From: Methanobacteriota archaeon
GTDB lineage: Archaea > Halobacteriota > Methanomicrobia > Methanomicrobiales > Methanomicrobiaceae
Assembly (NCBI GenBank): GCA_016841665.1
Contig: JAENYT010000001.1
Location: forward strand, 286,226-350,225
DNA: 64,000 nucleotides
Reading direction: 5' to 3'
Shown here: in pieces, positions 44,507 through 52,027 of the stretch
How positions within the stretch are numbered: position 1 is the stretch's first letter
Layout of the letters: the number at the start of each line of letters is the position of its first letter
Notes under the pieces: model-generated
The model's input: only the letters and a program-made list of their open reading frames with translations
The model's database searches: none
What the model was told of the DNA's origin: nothing
Translations under genes and position numbers: made by a program

Positions 44507-44816
44507 CCAGTTTCTTCTCCATCTCCGCCAGCGTTGCGGTCATCTCATCCCTGAATTTCTTTAACCCCTCCGCTTTTCCCTCCTCTTCCGAGAGATCAGG
44601 CTCTTTTTCTGCCTTGAACGCTCTCAGTTTTGGTTTCGTTATCAGCGAGTATTCTTCCATAAGCAGATCAAAGCGGCGGTCGAGGTACATGTCCACGCGG
44701 CTCTCCATAGGCCGGGAGACCGAGATGCGACCGCCTGACCCGCGGAAGAAATAGTAGAGGAAAAATGCGATCAGGGCGATGATGGCGATGACGAGGATGA
44801 TTTCAAGGACCGTCAC
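44475..44816 (-). CDS. Membrane-anchored coiled-coil protein with the Y-x-D...E-[WY]-x-L-x-T motif
   Basis: 113 residues. An N-terminal transmembrane helix (about 4-25: VLEIILVIAIIALIAFFLYY) with no signal-peptidase site is followed by a soluble part. That part has the shared motif RVDMYLDRRFDLLMEEYSLI-T, then a charged coiled coil to the C-terminus. Paralogous in this stretch to the two soluble proteins encoded just upstream. ATGA overlap with the preceding gene. Confidence 0.75.
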   Translation of the reverse strand: MTVLEIILVIAIIALIAFFLYYFFRGSGGRISVSRPMESRVDMYLDRRFDLLMEEYSLITKPKLRAFKAEKEPDLSEEEGKAEGLKKFRDEMTATLAEMEKKLDVLEAESQAD

Positions 44817-45037
44817 TGTTTCGCCTCCTTCAGGCGTGCGATCCGGTTCTCAAGGTCCGTCAGTTTCACATCCGCCATCTTCTCGAAGTCGTCCATCGAT
44901 CGGATATCATCCTCGAGGATCCTGAGCCGGTGTTCGAGATCGCCGGTTTCAAACCGGGTGGCAAGCTGCCATTCATCCATGATGGATGCCATCCGTTTGT
45001 CAAGATAGTTGTCCATGTACGAATCGATTCCGTTCAT
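44813..45037 (-). CDS. Small soluble coiled-coil protein with the shared motif
   Basis: 74 residues without a membrane segment. The motif reads DNYLDKRMASIMDEWQLATR followed by the coiled coil DLEHRLRILEDDIRSMDDFE to the C-terminus. Overlaps both neighbours by four bases (ATGA). With its paralogues it looks like a set of filament- or complex-forming partners. Function unknown. Confidence 0.75.
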   Translation of the reverse strand: MNGIDSYMDNYLDKRMASIMDEWQLATRFETGDLEHRLRILEDDIRSMDDFEKMADVKLTDLENRIARLKEAKQ

Positions 45038-45348
45038 GACTGTTCCATCTCCTTCAATGCGGCATTAACAGCCGAAGCCCGCTCTTCAAGCCTGCTCTTC
45101 CCTGATTCAAACCTTTTAATCTCCCTGCTCACGTCCTCAAGCCTCCTTTCGAAGACCGCAAGGTCATGGGCGGTGACCAGCCCCCATTCCTCGATAATGG
45201 CCTCCATATGCGAATCGAAATATCGATCCAGTCGTTGTTCCAGCGTGGGGAGGCGTTCTCCATAGGATGATGAACGTTCAGTGATGTCGGGTGCAATCAA
45301 TTCCCTTTTCCGGGCTTTTTCATACTCTGTGGAATACACAATACTCAC
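45034..45348 (-). CDS. Soluble coiled-coil protein with the shared motif (104 aa)
   Basis: 104 residues. A basic N-terminal region (STEYEKARKRELIAPDITER) is followed by the motif LDRYFDSHMEAIIEEWGLVT and a coiled coil (VFERRLEDVSREIKRFESGK). Four-base overlaps on both sides. No known family; motif paralogy to the next two genes is clear by eye. Confidence 0.75.
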   Translation of the reverse strand: MSIVYSTEYEKARKRELIAPDITERSSSYGERLPTLEQRLDRYFDSHMEAIIEEWGLVTAHDLAVFERRLEDVSREIKRFESGKSRLEERASAVNAALKEMEQS

Positions 45349-45722
45349 CTCAGTTTGATCTCCTCTTCCCGGATGCGTTCAAGCATCTTGTCGTATTTTT
45401 TATCTTTTACCTGATTTTCAAGCCGCTGAATTCTGCCCTCCACTGTCTTTTGCTTGCCGAAAATATCGACCTCAAGTGCGGTGTTTTCGGCATCTAACGT
45501 GCGCAGTTCCCCCAGTTTCTCGTCGGGAAGTTTGCTGTAGGGTTCTCCCCGCGTGCTCATTTCGGCCTTGATCAGGTCCAGTTTCTCCCGGTCCAGTTCT
45601 ATCTGGGCAAGGCGCGGCTGGTTGCGCCAGGTGCGCAGTTCTCTGATGATGAAATAGATGATGATCAGTCCGACGAAGATGAGGAGGGCATAGATGACAT
45701 AATCAGTTACCGTTAATGCCAT
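45345..45722 (-). CDS. Membrane-anchored coiled-coil protein (125 aa)
   Basis: 125 residues. One N-terminal transmembrane helix (about 8-27, YVIYALLIFVGLIIIYFIIR) is followed by a long charged region with strong heptads (KQKTVEGRIQRLENQVKDKK). It lacks the Y-x-D/E-W-x-L motif of the other three. Second gene of the operon, 12 bases after the double-psi barrel gene, and coupled to the next by ATGA. Confidence 0.72.
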   Translation of the reverse strand: MALTVTDYVIYALLIFVGLIIIYFIIRELRTWRNQPRLAQIELDREKLDLIKAEMSTRGEPYSKLPDEKLGELRTLDAENTALEVDIFGKQKTVEGRIQRLENQVKDKKYDKMLERIREEEIKLR

Positions 45723-45734
45723 GGCTTCTCTCCG

Positions 45735-46142
45735 TCATACCGATTTCTTTTGCATCTCGGGTTTTTCAGGCTCTTCGCTCTCCTCCTGTTTCCCGGTGAT
45801 CTTCTTTGACACCGAACTGACGCCTTCTCCGATGCTCTGCGTCGTTTTTGAGGTGGCTGATTTTAATTTCTCCGTAAATTTGGGCGTTTTTATGGCTGTG
45901 ACCACGGAGCCTTCCCTCAGTCCGAGCTTCTCCACGTCGCCTGTGTCCATCCTGATGACGCCTTTCTCCACCATGGCATCCGCATAGACACTCACGGTCA
46001 TCGGTTTGGCGTCCGGAGCACTGTAGAGATCGATGTGATCTCCCTGTTCGATTTCAAGCATTCCGAGCACAGATTCATGTACCCTCGCCCTGCCGCGGCT
46101 GGGCACTGCCCGTACCTGTACTTTCAGGCCAATCCCTTCCAT
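45735..46142 (-). CDS. Stand-alone Cdc48/VAT N-domain-like double-psi beta-barrel protein
   Basis: 135 residues. Residues about 5-90 match the pattern of the Cdc48/VAT N-terminal double-psi barrel: VRAVPSRGRARVHESVLGML, then EIEQGDHIDLYSA, then GVIRMDTGDVEKLGLREGSV. In AAA+ ATPases this domain binds substrates and cofactors; here no ATPase domain follows. The tail (about 91-135) is Ser/Lys/Glu-rich. First gene of the operon, with a TATA-like AATTATATAAAT about 22-35 bases upstream read leftward. A partner or adaptor for the cellular Cdc48 is one hypothesis. Confidence 0.7.
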   Translation of the reverse strand: MEGIGLKVQVRAVPSRGRARVHESVLGMLEIEQGDHIDLYSAPDAKPMTVSVYADAMVEKGVIRMDTGDVEKLGLREGSVVTAIKTPKFTEKLKSATSKTTQSIGEGVSSVSKKITGKQEESEEPEKPEMQKKSV

Positions 46143-46185
46143 GGAGTATAAGAATGCCTCTTAATTTATATAATTATTTACATAT
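46143..46185 (-). promoter_or_regulatory. Promoter of the coiled-coil operon
   Basis: Read leftward the region contains AATTATATAAATTAAG, a good TATA box at about 46162-46173, some 20-30 bases before the ATG at 46142. A GAGG (AAGAGGCAT) lies between. This is the only clear promoter of the six-gene unit. Confidence 0.5.
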
Positions 46186-46472
46186 ACTATTCTGGAAATA
46201 CAATCTCAAAACCCTTCTTATCTGGATTCTGATATCTTCACCTGAACCTTCCGCCGCCACAGGATTGTGTGCCGTCTCGGTTGATGGTTCGGGCACTCCT
46301 GCGGGATTTTTCATGGGCATCCCTGCTGGGAACGCATCGTGTGCCATGGGGTGTATCACATGGCCGGGAATTCCGGGATTCAAAAAGAAATGCATTCGCT
46401 TTCAGACGGACCGGGGTCGCGCAAACGATGCAAAGAAACAGTACCCGCATGATTCTCATGCATACGGAAGAG
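46186..46472. other. 287-base spacer without supported gene
   Basis: Open frames exist in both directions (up to 73 codons leftward), but they overlap each other in different frames, have no ribosome-binding site and read as non-protein (Pro/Ala/His mixtures). I see no repeat or RNA structure besides the adjoining tRNA. Confidence 0.4.
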
Positions 46473-46557
46473 CGCCGGGAAGGAGATTTGAACTCCTGAG
46501 GTGCCGAGCACCAGTGGCTTTCAAGGCCACCGCCTTACCGGACTAGACTATCCCGGC
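46473..46557 (-). tRNA. tRNA-Ser (anticodon TGA)
   Basis: 85-nt class-II tRNA. Acceptor stem GCCGGGA pairs with TCCCGGC, discriminator G. Anticodon stem GTGGC/GCCAC with loop CTTGAAA gives UGA, a serine anticodon. The variable arm (TGGTGCTCGGCACC) is long, as required for tRNA-Ser. CCA is not encoded. It lies 37 bases downstream of the surface-protein gene on the same strand with no evident TATA of its own, so it may be co-transcribed. Confidence 0.96.
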
Positions 46558-46594
46558 TCCCATAACTGTTTGCAGTCCCGGGTAAAAAAAGGTG

Positions 46595-47695
46595 TTATCT
46601 CCTGAAATACACCAGGCCGGCCAGCAGAACCGCGAGGAACGGGAGGACGGCGGGTATCGGCGATTGGGGGGTGGGCGTCGCTTCGGGTGTATCTCCGAAG
46701 ATGCTTGCCGCATCCGGTGCGACCGTGGCCGATTCGACATTTTCTGCATAAATGGTCACCGTCTCTTCGTCATCGAACCGCACCGGATAGACCTTGAGGT
46801 GGATGGTTCCTCCCTTTGCGGTCAGGCGAATCTCCTCGGCATTCAGCCTGCCCTGGGTGTTGACCTTTTTGAGCGTGCCGTCTTCATCGACATACTCGAC
46901 CACCCAGTCGACCCCTTCGGAGGTGGTGATGCGCACCGCGCCAACCCGTGTGTCGATCGCAAAGAATGCAGGATTTTCTCTCGAAGCCTCAGCCGTGGCT
47001 TCGAAGGTGGTGGTTTCCGGGGTGGTGGTCGGCGTGGCGGTCGGCGGTGCCGTTGATCCTTTCACTGTGAAGGTGGCCATGGTGATCAGGCCCTCTGCAT
47101 CGGCAAAGGTGACTTCATAGGATCCGGTCTCGCTGACAGGCACATCCACCGTGAAGTGGCCGGAGGTATCGGTGGTCACGTACGCAGGGCCGAACACGGG
47201 TCCTGATGGGCCAACGACTGTGATTTTCACCGCAGAATTCGGATTTTCCTCCATCGTTCCGGAAATCCGGAGGGTGTCGCTGAAGCCCTGGATGAGGGGC
47301 GAGGTGATGGTGATCTCATCCGAACGGTCGATGATGGTGATCACATTCAGCGTGTCAGAACCCGATCCAAACTCGTACAGGATGTATTCGTGGTCGATGT
47401 ACTGCGCTTTTTCCTCAATTTCGATCTTGTAGACTCCCTCATCAAGCCCTTTTGTATCAAACGAGGCGGACCAATCGCCCTCATCCTGGATGGTGAATGA
47501 TTTGCGCTCAATAACTCTTGGACCCTTGTAGAACACGATATCGGTTGTGAACCCTGCGGGGAGGTTGCTGGTGCCGGAAATCTCCAGCGGTTCGCCGACA
47601 TAGAGCTCATTCGGACAATCACAGTTGATGAGGTAGGCTGATGACGGTACCGCTATCGCCAATACGACAATCAACAGGCAGGCGATCTTTTTCAT
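46595..47695 (-). CDS. Secreted surface protein with C-terminal membrane anchor
   Basis: 366 residues from the ATG at 47695 (an upstream ATG is two codons earlier). A signal peptide (MKKIACLLIVVLAIAVPSSA) is followed by beta-rich repeats of Ig/MG2-like type (NELYVGEPLEISGTSNLPAG; FSDTLRISGTMEENPNSAVK). A Thr/Pro-rich linker (TPTTTPETTTFEATAEASRE) separates a C-terminal beta domain. The protein ends with a transmembrane helix and FRR, as in archaeal cell-surface proteins held in the membrane. Function unknown. Confidence 0.8.
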   Translation of the reverse strand: MKKIACLLIVVLAIAVPSSAYLINCDCPNELYVGEPLEISGTSNLPAGFTTDIVFYKGPRVIERKSFTIQDEGDWSASFDTKGLDEGVYKIEIEEKAQYIDHEYILYEFGSGSDTLNVITIIDRSDEITITSPLIQGFSDTLRISGTMEENPNSAVKITVVGPSGPVFGPAYVTTDTSGHFTVDVPVSETGSYEVTFADAEGLITMATFTVKGSTAPPTATPTTTPETTTFEATAEASRENPAFFAIDTRVGAVRITTSEGVDWVVEYVDEDGTLKKVNTQGRLNAEEIRLTAKGGTIHLKVYPVRFDDEETVTIYAENVESATVAPDAASIFGDTPEATPTPQSPIPAVLPFLAVLLAGLVYFRR

Positions 47696-47722
47696 GATCA
47701 AACGTCAACTACTAAACTGTTA

Positions 47723-48709
47723 ATGATATCTTTTTTCACCGAGAAACCGCTCGCATGCTGGAAAGGAAAGGATCCGTACCAGGGATCGGTGCTCGATTGC
47801 CTGACGGTGATCTTTAAAACCGGCGGGTGTTCGTGGAACCGCTGCCGCATGTGCGGCTACCGCCACGAACGGTATCCCCTCATGTCTCCCGCCGAGCTGG
47901 ATACACATCTGAGGGCGCAGATGGCCTGGGTGCAGGAGCTGTATCCTTCGTCGGGGTACCAGATGGTCAAGATCTTCACCTCGGGCAGTTTTTTTGATGA
48001 AGAGGAGATCCCTGTACAAACACGCCGTGCGATTCTCGAGGGATTTCGGGGAAAACTTGTCATTGCCGAGACACGCCCGGAGTTCGTCTCCCGCGAGACG
48101 GTCCGCGAGGCCAGGGACCTTGTGGATGACGGTTCCTGGGGCTGTCCGCTGTATGTGGCGACGGGTCTGGAGACCACCAGCGATTTTATCCGGGAAAAGT
48201 GCATCGACAAAGGTTTTACCCTGCAGGACTTCCACGATGCCGTCTCTGAGGCGAGAGAGGGCGGCGCGGGCATCAAGACCTACCTGATGATGAAACCGCT
48301 GTTTCTGACCGAAAAGGAAGCGATGGAAGACATGCAGCGCTCGATCGTCGAGGCAGCGCCGGTCTCCGATATGGTCTCCATGAACCTCTGCACCGTGCAG
48401 AACCGCACCGATGTGGATTACTACTGGAAGAGGGGGATGTACCGACCCCCCTATCTCTGGAGCGTGCTGAAGGTCCTAGCTGAGGCGCCGGTGCATATTC
48501 TCTGCGATCCCGTCGGCGGAGGGCACGCACGCGGGCCGCACAACTGCGGGTCATGCGACCCCGAGATCGTCAGGGGAATCCGGGAATATTCTCTTTCAGG
48601 AGACCGTGACCTCCTTGCCGCGTTGATGGATTCTGCGTGTCGGTGCAAAGAAGAGTGGGAGTTTGTGCTCGCCGGAGAACGGCCCTACTGCATGCCGCTG
48701 ACCAGGTGA
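47723..48709 (+). CDS. Archaeosine synthase radical SAM subunit RaSEA
   Basis: 328 residues. The protein matches the Elp3-like radical SAM family that completes archaeosine at G15 of tRNA. The cluster motif C36-x4-C41-x2-C44 (GGCSWNRCRMCGYRHE) has the atypical C-x4-C spacing of this family. IFTSGSFFDEEEIP follows and the C-terminal region has PVGGGHARGPHNCGSCD, a likely additional metal site. It partners with ArcS to convert preQ0-lysine to archaeosine (family knowledge). Confidence 0.88.
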   Translation: MISFFTEKPLACWKGKDPYQGSVLDCLTVIFKTGGCSWNRCRMCGYRHERYPLMSPAELDTHLRAQMAWVQELYPSSGYQMVKIFTSGSFFDEEEIPVQTRRAILEGFRGKLVIAETRPEFVSRETVREARDLVDDGSWGCPLYVATGLETTSDFIREKCIDKGFTLQDFHDAVSEAREGGAGIKTYLMMKPLFLTEKEAMEDMQRSIVEAAPVSDMVSMNLCTVQNRTDVDYYWKRGMYRPPYLWSVLKVLAEAPVHILCDPVGGGHARGPHNCGSCDPEIVRGIREYSLSGDRDLLAALMDSACRCKEEWEFVLAGERPYCMPLTR

Positions 48710-48729
48710 GGGCCGGCACCCATTTCTCT

Positions 48730-49953
48730 TCAGTCCTGGTCGCGAAGGTGCTTTGCGAGGAGCGGGAGGAATGCACCCACATCGCTCACAACCCCGATCG
48801 CCTGGTGAGTGCCCCGGTCCATGAGTTTGGTGACCGATGCGGGATTGATGTCCACACAGATGGTTTTGACATAACTGGGAAGGCAGTTGCCGATCGCCAC
48901 CGAGTGCAGGAGGGTGCCGATCATGATGACCATGTCCAGATCCCGCAGGTACTCGCGCATCACGTCCTGCGCCTTCATAACATCGGTGATCACGTCGGGG
49001 AGGGGGCCATCGTCCCGGATGGAGCCTGCAAGGACAAACGGCACATCGTTTTTCACGCACTCGTACATGATGCCGCACCTGATGATGCCCTTTTCTACCG
49101 CGTCCTTAATCGACCCTGCCCTGATCACCTCGCTGATGGCGTAGATGTGATGCTTGTGCCCTCCGGTAATAAGCATCCCTGTATCCAGGCTCATCCCGAG
49201 GGAGGTCCCGAAGATATTGTATTCGATATCATGGGTTGCAAGGGCGTTGCCGGCAAAGAGGACGTCAAAGTATCCGTTCCTGATGATCTCGGCAAGTGCC
49301 GGCGCAGCACCTGTATGCACGATGGCCGGGCCGCCCACGACACCGATCTTGCCGCCCCGCTTCTTCAGGGCGATCATCTCGCTGGCGATCTTTGCGATGA
49401 TGGTCTCGCTGGGGCGTTCCGAGGAGACCGTGCCGTGCATGAACTCAAACGTGCTGACCTTCCGGGGGCGTTCGGGGGGGACCACTCTGACCCCCTCCTC
49501 GCCTATCACCACGTAATTGCCCTTTTGCAGTTTTGACATGGGGGTGCAGACGGCTCGTTTCTCTTCCCTGTCCACCACGATAAGGCAGTCCATCTCGATT
49601 GCTTCCACTGGTGTCCACATGCCGGCGCATTTCACGTAGGTCGGGTGGTTGGTGGTTGAATAGAAACCCTTGGGGACGACCCGGTCCGCTTCGGCGGCTT
49701 CGAGCCGTGCATCCTCCACCTCAAGCCTCCGGGCACCGAGACGGTGCAGTTCGCTCATGATGGCGTCCAGGCTCACCTTGTCCGGAGCGCTGATGGCGAT
49801 GCGTGCGTAGCTGGGATCTTTTTTGCGCTTTCCGATATCAAACTGGGTGATCTCAAAATCACCACCCATGTCCATGATCTTGTCAAAGACCTGGGTAAGG
49901 ATCCCTGAGTCGATGATATGGCCCTCAAGCTCGAATTCCCGGCTTCGCTCCAT
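48730..49953 (-). CDS. LOR/SDH-family archaeal enzyme (probable ornithine cyclodeaminase)
   Basis: 407 residues. The N-terminal domain carries MERSREFELEGHIIDSGILT and IDMGGDFEITQFDIGKRKKD-like acidic/basic segments. The C-terminal domain has a Rossmann-like GKIGVVGGPAIVHTGAAPAL and FAGNALATHDIEYNIFGTSL. This is the archaeal protein family related to lysine-oxoglutarate reductase/saccharopine dehydrogenase; a Methanococcus member and cyanobacterial relatives are reported to release ammonia from ornithine to proline. Proline synthesis from arginine-route ornithine would fit with carAB, argF and argG nearby. Confidence 0.75.
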   Translation of the reverse strand: MERSREFELEGHIIDSGILTQVFDKIMDMGGDFEITQFDIGKRKKDPSYARIAISAPDKVSLDAIMSELHRLGARRLEVEDARLEAAEADRVVPKGFYSTTNHPTYVKCAGMWTPVEAIEMDCLIVVDREEKRAVCTPMSKLQKGNYVVIGEEGVRVVPPERPRKVSTFEFMHGTVSSERPSETIIAKIASEMIALKKRGGKIGVVGGPAIVHTGAAPALAEIIRNGYFDVLFAGNALATHDIEYNIFGTSLGMSLDTGMLITGGHKHHIYAISEVIRAGSIKDAVEKGIIRCGIMYECVKNDVPFVLAGSIRDDGPLPDVITDVMKAQDVMREYLRDLDMVIMIGTLLHSVAIGNCLPSYVKTICVDINPASVTKLMDRGTHQAIGVVSDVGAFLPLLAKHLRDQD

Positions 49954-50068
49954 ACCTAATAGGTCGGTGATGCTTCCTAATATGACTTATTGTACTGATA
50001 TATGGGTATTCGATGAAAAAAGAGTCATCCTTGAGTATTGGTGCACAGGAGCTGGTGAAGCCCGGATA

Positions 50069-50659
50069 TCAGGGGCAGAGGTACTGCCGGACAGCTTGCA
50101 GTTCCTCTCGCGTATTGACATTGAACGCGATCCTGCGATCACCGATGACGAGCTGCAGTTCGTCCTGCTCTTCGGTGATGCGCTCCCCGTACAGGATATT
50201 GATCCCCGCAGGGCATACCCTTGTCCCCCCGATGGTCTCGACGTAACTCGTCCGGCAGTTGTACTGCCGGCAGATGCTGAGGGGAACCCATGTCGAGCAC
50301 GCTGCCTTTCCCGATGTGGTATACTCCTCTTCGATGCGCGTGATGATTTCCGGGCTGAGGCAGGGGAGGTCGGAGACGCAGGTGAAGAGCGGGCCGGTCT
50401 CCCCTATCTCCTCCACCGCCTCGATGATGTCCTCCACATATCCTCTTCCCTCCGCGGCGAAGCATGGGATGCCATTAGCGGTGCACCAGTTTCTGGTAAA
50501 AGGCGTCTTTGGCGATGAGACCACGACCACTTCGTGCCCGGCCTGCCTGAATGCTTCGATGACGTAACGTATCATCGGTCTGCCGCAGATGGTAACGAGC
50601 GGCTTTTCTCCCATGCCGAGGCGTGTTCCGCCGCCTCCGGCCATAATCAGTGCACGCAT
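50069..50659 (-). CDS. cobY: Adenosylcobinamide-phosphate guanylyltransferase
   Basis: 196 residues. Nucleotidyltransferase with N-terminal MRALIMAGGGGTRLGMGEKP and SDLPCLSPEIITRIEE. CobY is the archaeal, non-homologous replacement of CobU that attaches GMP to adenosylcobinamide phosphate. Its start overlaps the cobD stop by 13 bases, which strengthens the assignment over other MobA-like transferases. Confidence 0.88.
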   Translation of the reverse strand: MRALIMAGGGGTRLGMGEKPLVTICGRPMIRYVIEAFRQAGHEVVVVSSPKTPFTRNWCTANGIPCFAAEGRGYVEDIIEAVEEIGETGPLFTCVSDLPCLSPEIITRIEEEYTTSGKAACSTWVPLSICRQYNCRTSYVETIGGTRVCPAGINILYGERITEEQDELQLVIGDRRIAFNVNTREELQAVRQYLCP

Positions 50660-51645
50660 GCTTCCAGAGCCCCGACAAGCTGCTGGTTTTCCTTGTGGGT
50701 GCGCACGGCTACCCGTATGGACTGCGGGAGCCCGAACGAGGTGCAGTCACGGACCACCACGCCGCGGGCAAGAAGGCACTCCGCCAGATCTGCTGCCGGC
50801 TTGCTGAGATCCAGCAGGATGAAGTTCGTATCTGAGGGGCGATGTGCGATGCCTATCTCGTCGAACGCGTTCGTCAGCCATTCCCGTTCGGCAGTGATGG
50901 ACTTTCTTGACTTTTTCAGTTCTTCGCTCCGGGCAAGGCAACGGACAGCGAAATCCTCGGCAAAACTGTTGACGGTCCACGGGGGGCGTATCGCCTCGAT
51001 GGCCGCCACGAGATCTCCATCTCCGCACCCGAATCCTACCCGCAGGCCCGGAACAGCAAATGATTTGGTGAGTGAGCGGAGCACAAAGAGGTGCGGTGAT
51101 GAGATGTCGATGACCGACTGGCTCGGGTCGGAGAGGTCGATGAATGCCTCGTCGATGCAGAGTATCTGGTCGCGCCGTTCGGCCTTCCTGAGCAGCTCGA
51201 TCACGTGCGCTCGTGGAAGGAGCGTACCGGTGGGGTTGTTGGGATTGCAAAGGAATCGCACCTTCGCCTCATCCGGATCCGCAGTCTCGCCCGCACCTGC
51301 GAGCCGGGCGGAAAAGAGGTATTCCCCGAAGGTGGGGTGGGGGATATACACCCCGTCACCCTGGGACAGGGCTGCATAGCAAAAGGATCGGATGATCTCC
51401 ACCGATCCGTTGCCGACACAGATCTCGTCGATGTCCCGGACAACTAGGCGGGCGATGGTCTCCTTGAGCCGATGGTAACTGTCGTCAGGATAGGATGCCA
51501 GCAGCGAGGCGTCAGGTTTCCAGCCGATTTCAGGGGGGAAGGGGTTGAGGTTCGCGCCGAAATCAAGAAGCTTTTTACCTGTGATCTTCCGCAGCCTTAT
51601 AATTCTGTCGCCGTGTACCACCTTTTTCGGAATATCTTTTCTCAC
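50647..51645 (-). CDS. cobD: L-threonine-O-3-phosphate decarboxylase
   Basis: 332 residues from a GTG at 51645 (AAGGAG nine bases upstream). A class-I PLP aminotransferase-like enzyme that makes aminopropanol phosphate for the cobamide side chain. The motifs include FGANLNPFPPEIGW near the N-terminus, RFLCNPNNPTGTLL, CIDEAFIDLSDPSQS and the PLP lysine in LRSLTKSFAVPGLRVGFG. The FGANLNP start and coupling with cobY favour CobD over histidinol-phosphate aminotransferase. Confidence 0.85.
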   Translation of the reverse strand: MRKDIPKKVVHGDRIIRLRKITGKKLLDFGANLNPFPPEIGWKPDASLLASYPDDSYHRLKETIARLVVRDIDEICVGNGSVEIIRSFCYAALSQGDGVYIPHPTFGEYLFSARLAGAGETADPDEAKVRFLCNPNNPTGTLLPRAHVIELLRKAERRDQILCIDEAFIDLSDPSQSVIDISSPHLFVLRSLTKSFAVPGLRVGFGCGDGDLVAAIEAIRPPWTVNSFAEDFAVRCLARSEELKKSRKSITAEREWLTNAFDEIGIAHRPSDTNFILLDLSKPAADLAECLLARGVVVRDCTSFGLPQSIRVAVRTHKENQQLVGALEACVH

Positions 51646-51723
51646 GATGAGACTCCTTTTTAAAAAATATAGATTATTCTGCCATAAAATGATTGTGCGT
51701 GATTGTTAACCGCAATTAATAAC

Positions 51724-51840
51724 GTTTATATAGTATGCCGAAATATGAATGTTTGTCTGATTTGAGTCAGTCGTAAAGATGTCAAGCGTCTGACATGCGA
51801 CAGACATAAAGACGCTATTTGTCAGACACGGAGAACTTGG
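51724..51840 (+). promoter_or_regulatory. cdrS-ftsZ promoter and leader with inverted TGTCAGAC repeats
   Basis: A TATA box (GTTTATATA, 51724-51732) is followed by a leader of about 85 bases carrying repeats of a TCTGACA/TGTCAGA element. GTCTGACA at 51788-51795 and TGTCAGAC at 51820-51827 are perfect inverted copies; partial copies are GTCTGA at 51755-51760, GAGTCAG at 51764-51770 and GACAGACA at 51799-51806. AGCGTC (51785-51790) and GACGCT (51811-51816) are also complementary. The region is a plausible site for autoregulation by the ribbon-helix-helix protein it precedes. Confidence 0.55.
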
Positions 51841-52017
51841 ATGAAGCGAATCACGATCAGGTTGCCCCCGCAGCAGGTGGCCATGCTCGAAAAGCTGGTC
51901 GAAGCAGGCGAGTTTCCGACCGTATCTGAGGCCGTGCGATACGCGGTCCGGGAACTCATCGAGAAACATGCTCCCCGTGTACTGAGAGACAGCGAACAAA
52001 TCTCATTTGAGGTGTAG
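51841..52017 (+). CDS. CdrS-like ribbon-helix-helix cell-division regulator
   Basis: 58 residues from the ATG at 51841 to TAG at 52017. The strand [20 protein letters not shown] is followed by [20 protein letters not shown], a textbook ribbon-helix-helix. The gene lies 10 bases upstream of ftsZ with the ftsZ ribosome-binding site overlapping its stop. In haloarchaea CdrS is known as a short ribbon-helix-helix regulator that precedes and controls ftsZ2; homology here is inferred from fold, size and position. Confidence 0.8.
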   Translation: MKRITIRLPPQQVAMLEKLVEAGEFPTVSEAVRYAVRELIEKHAPRVLRDSEQISFEV

Positions 52018-52027
52018 GAGGGTTTTG

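Noticed and set aside
46154-46546. 130-codon plus-strand frame covering the tRNA-Ser gene
   Set aside because: It passes through the tRNA and has no ribosome-binding site or conserved features.
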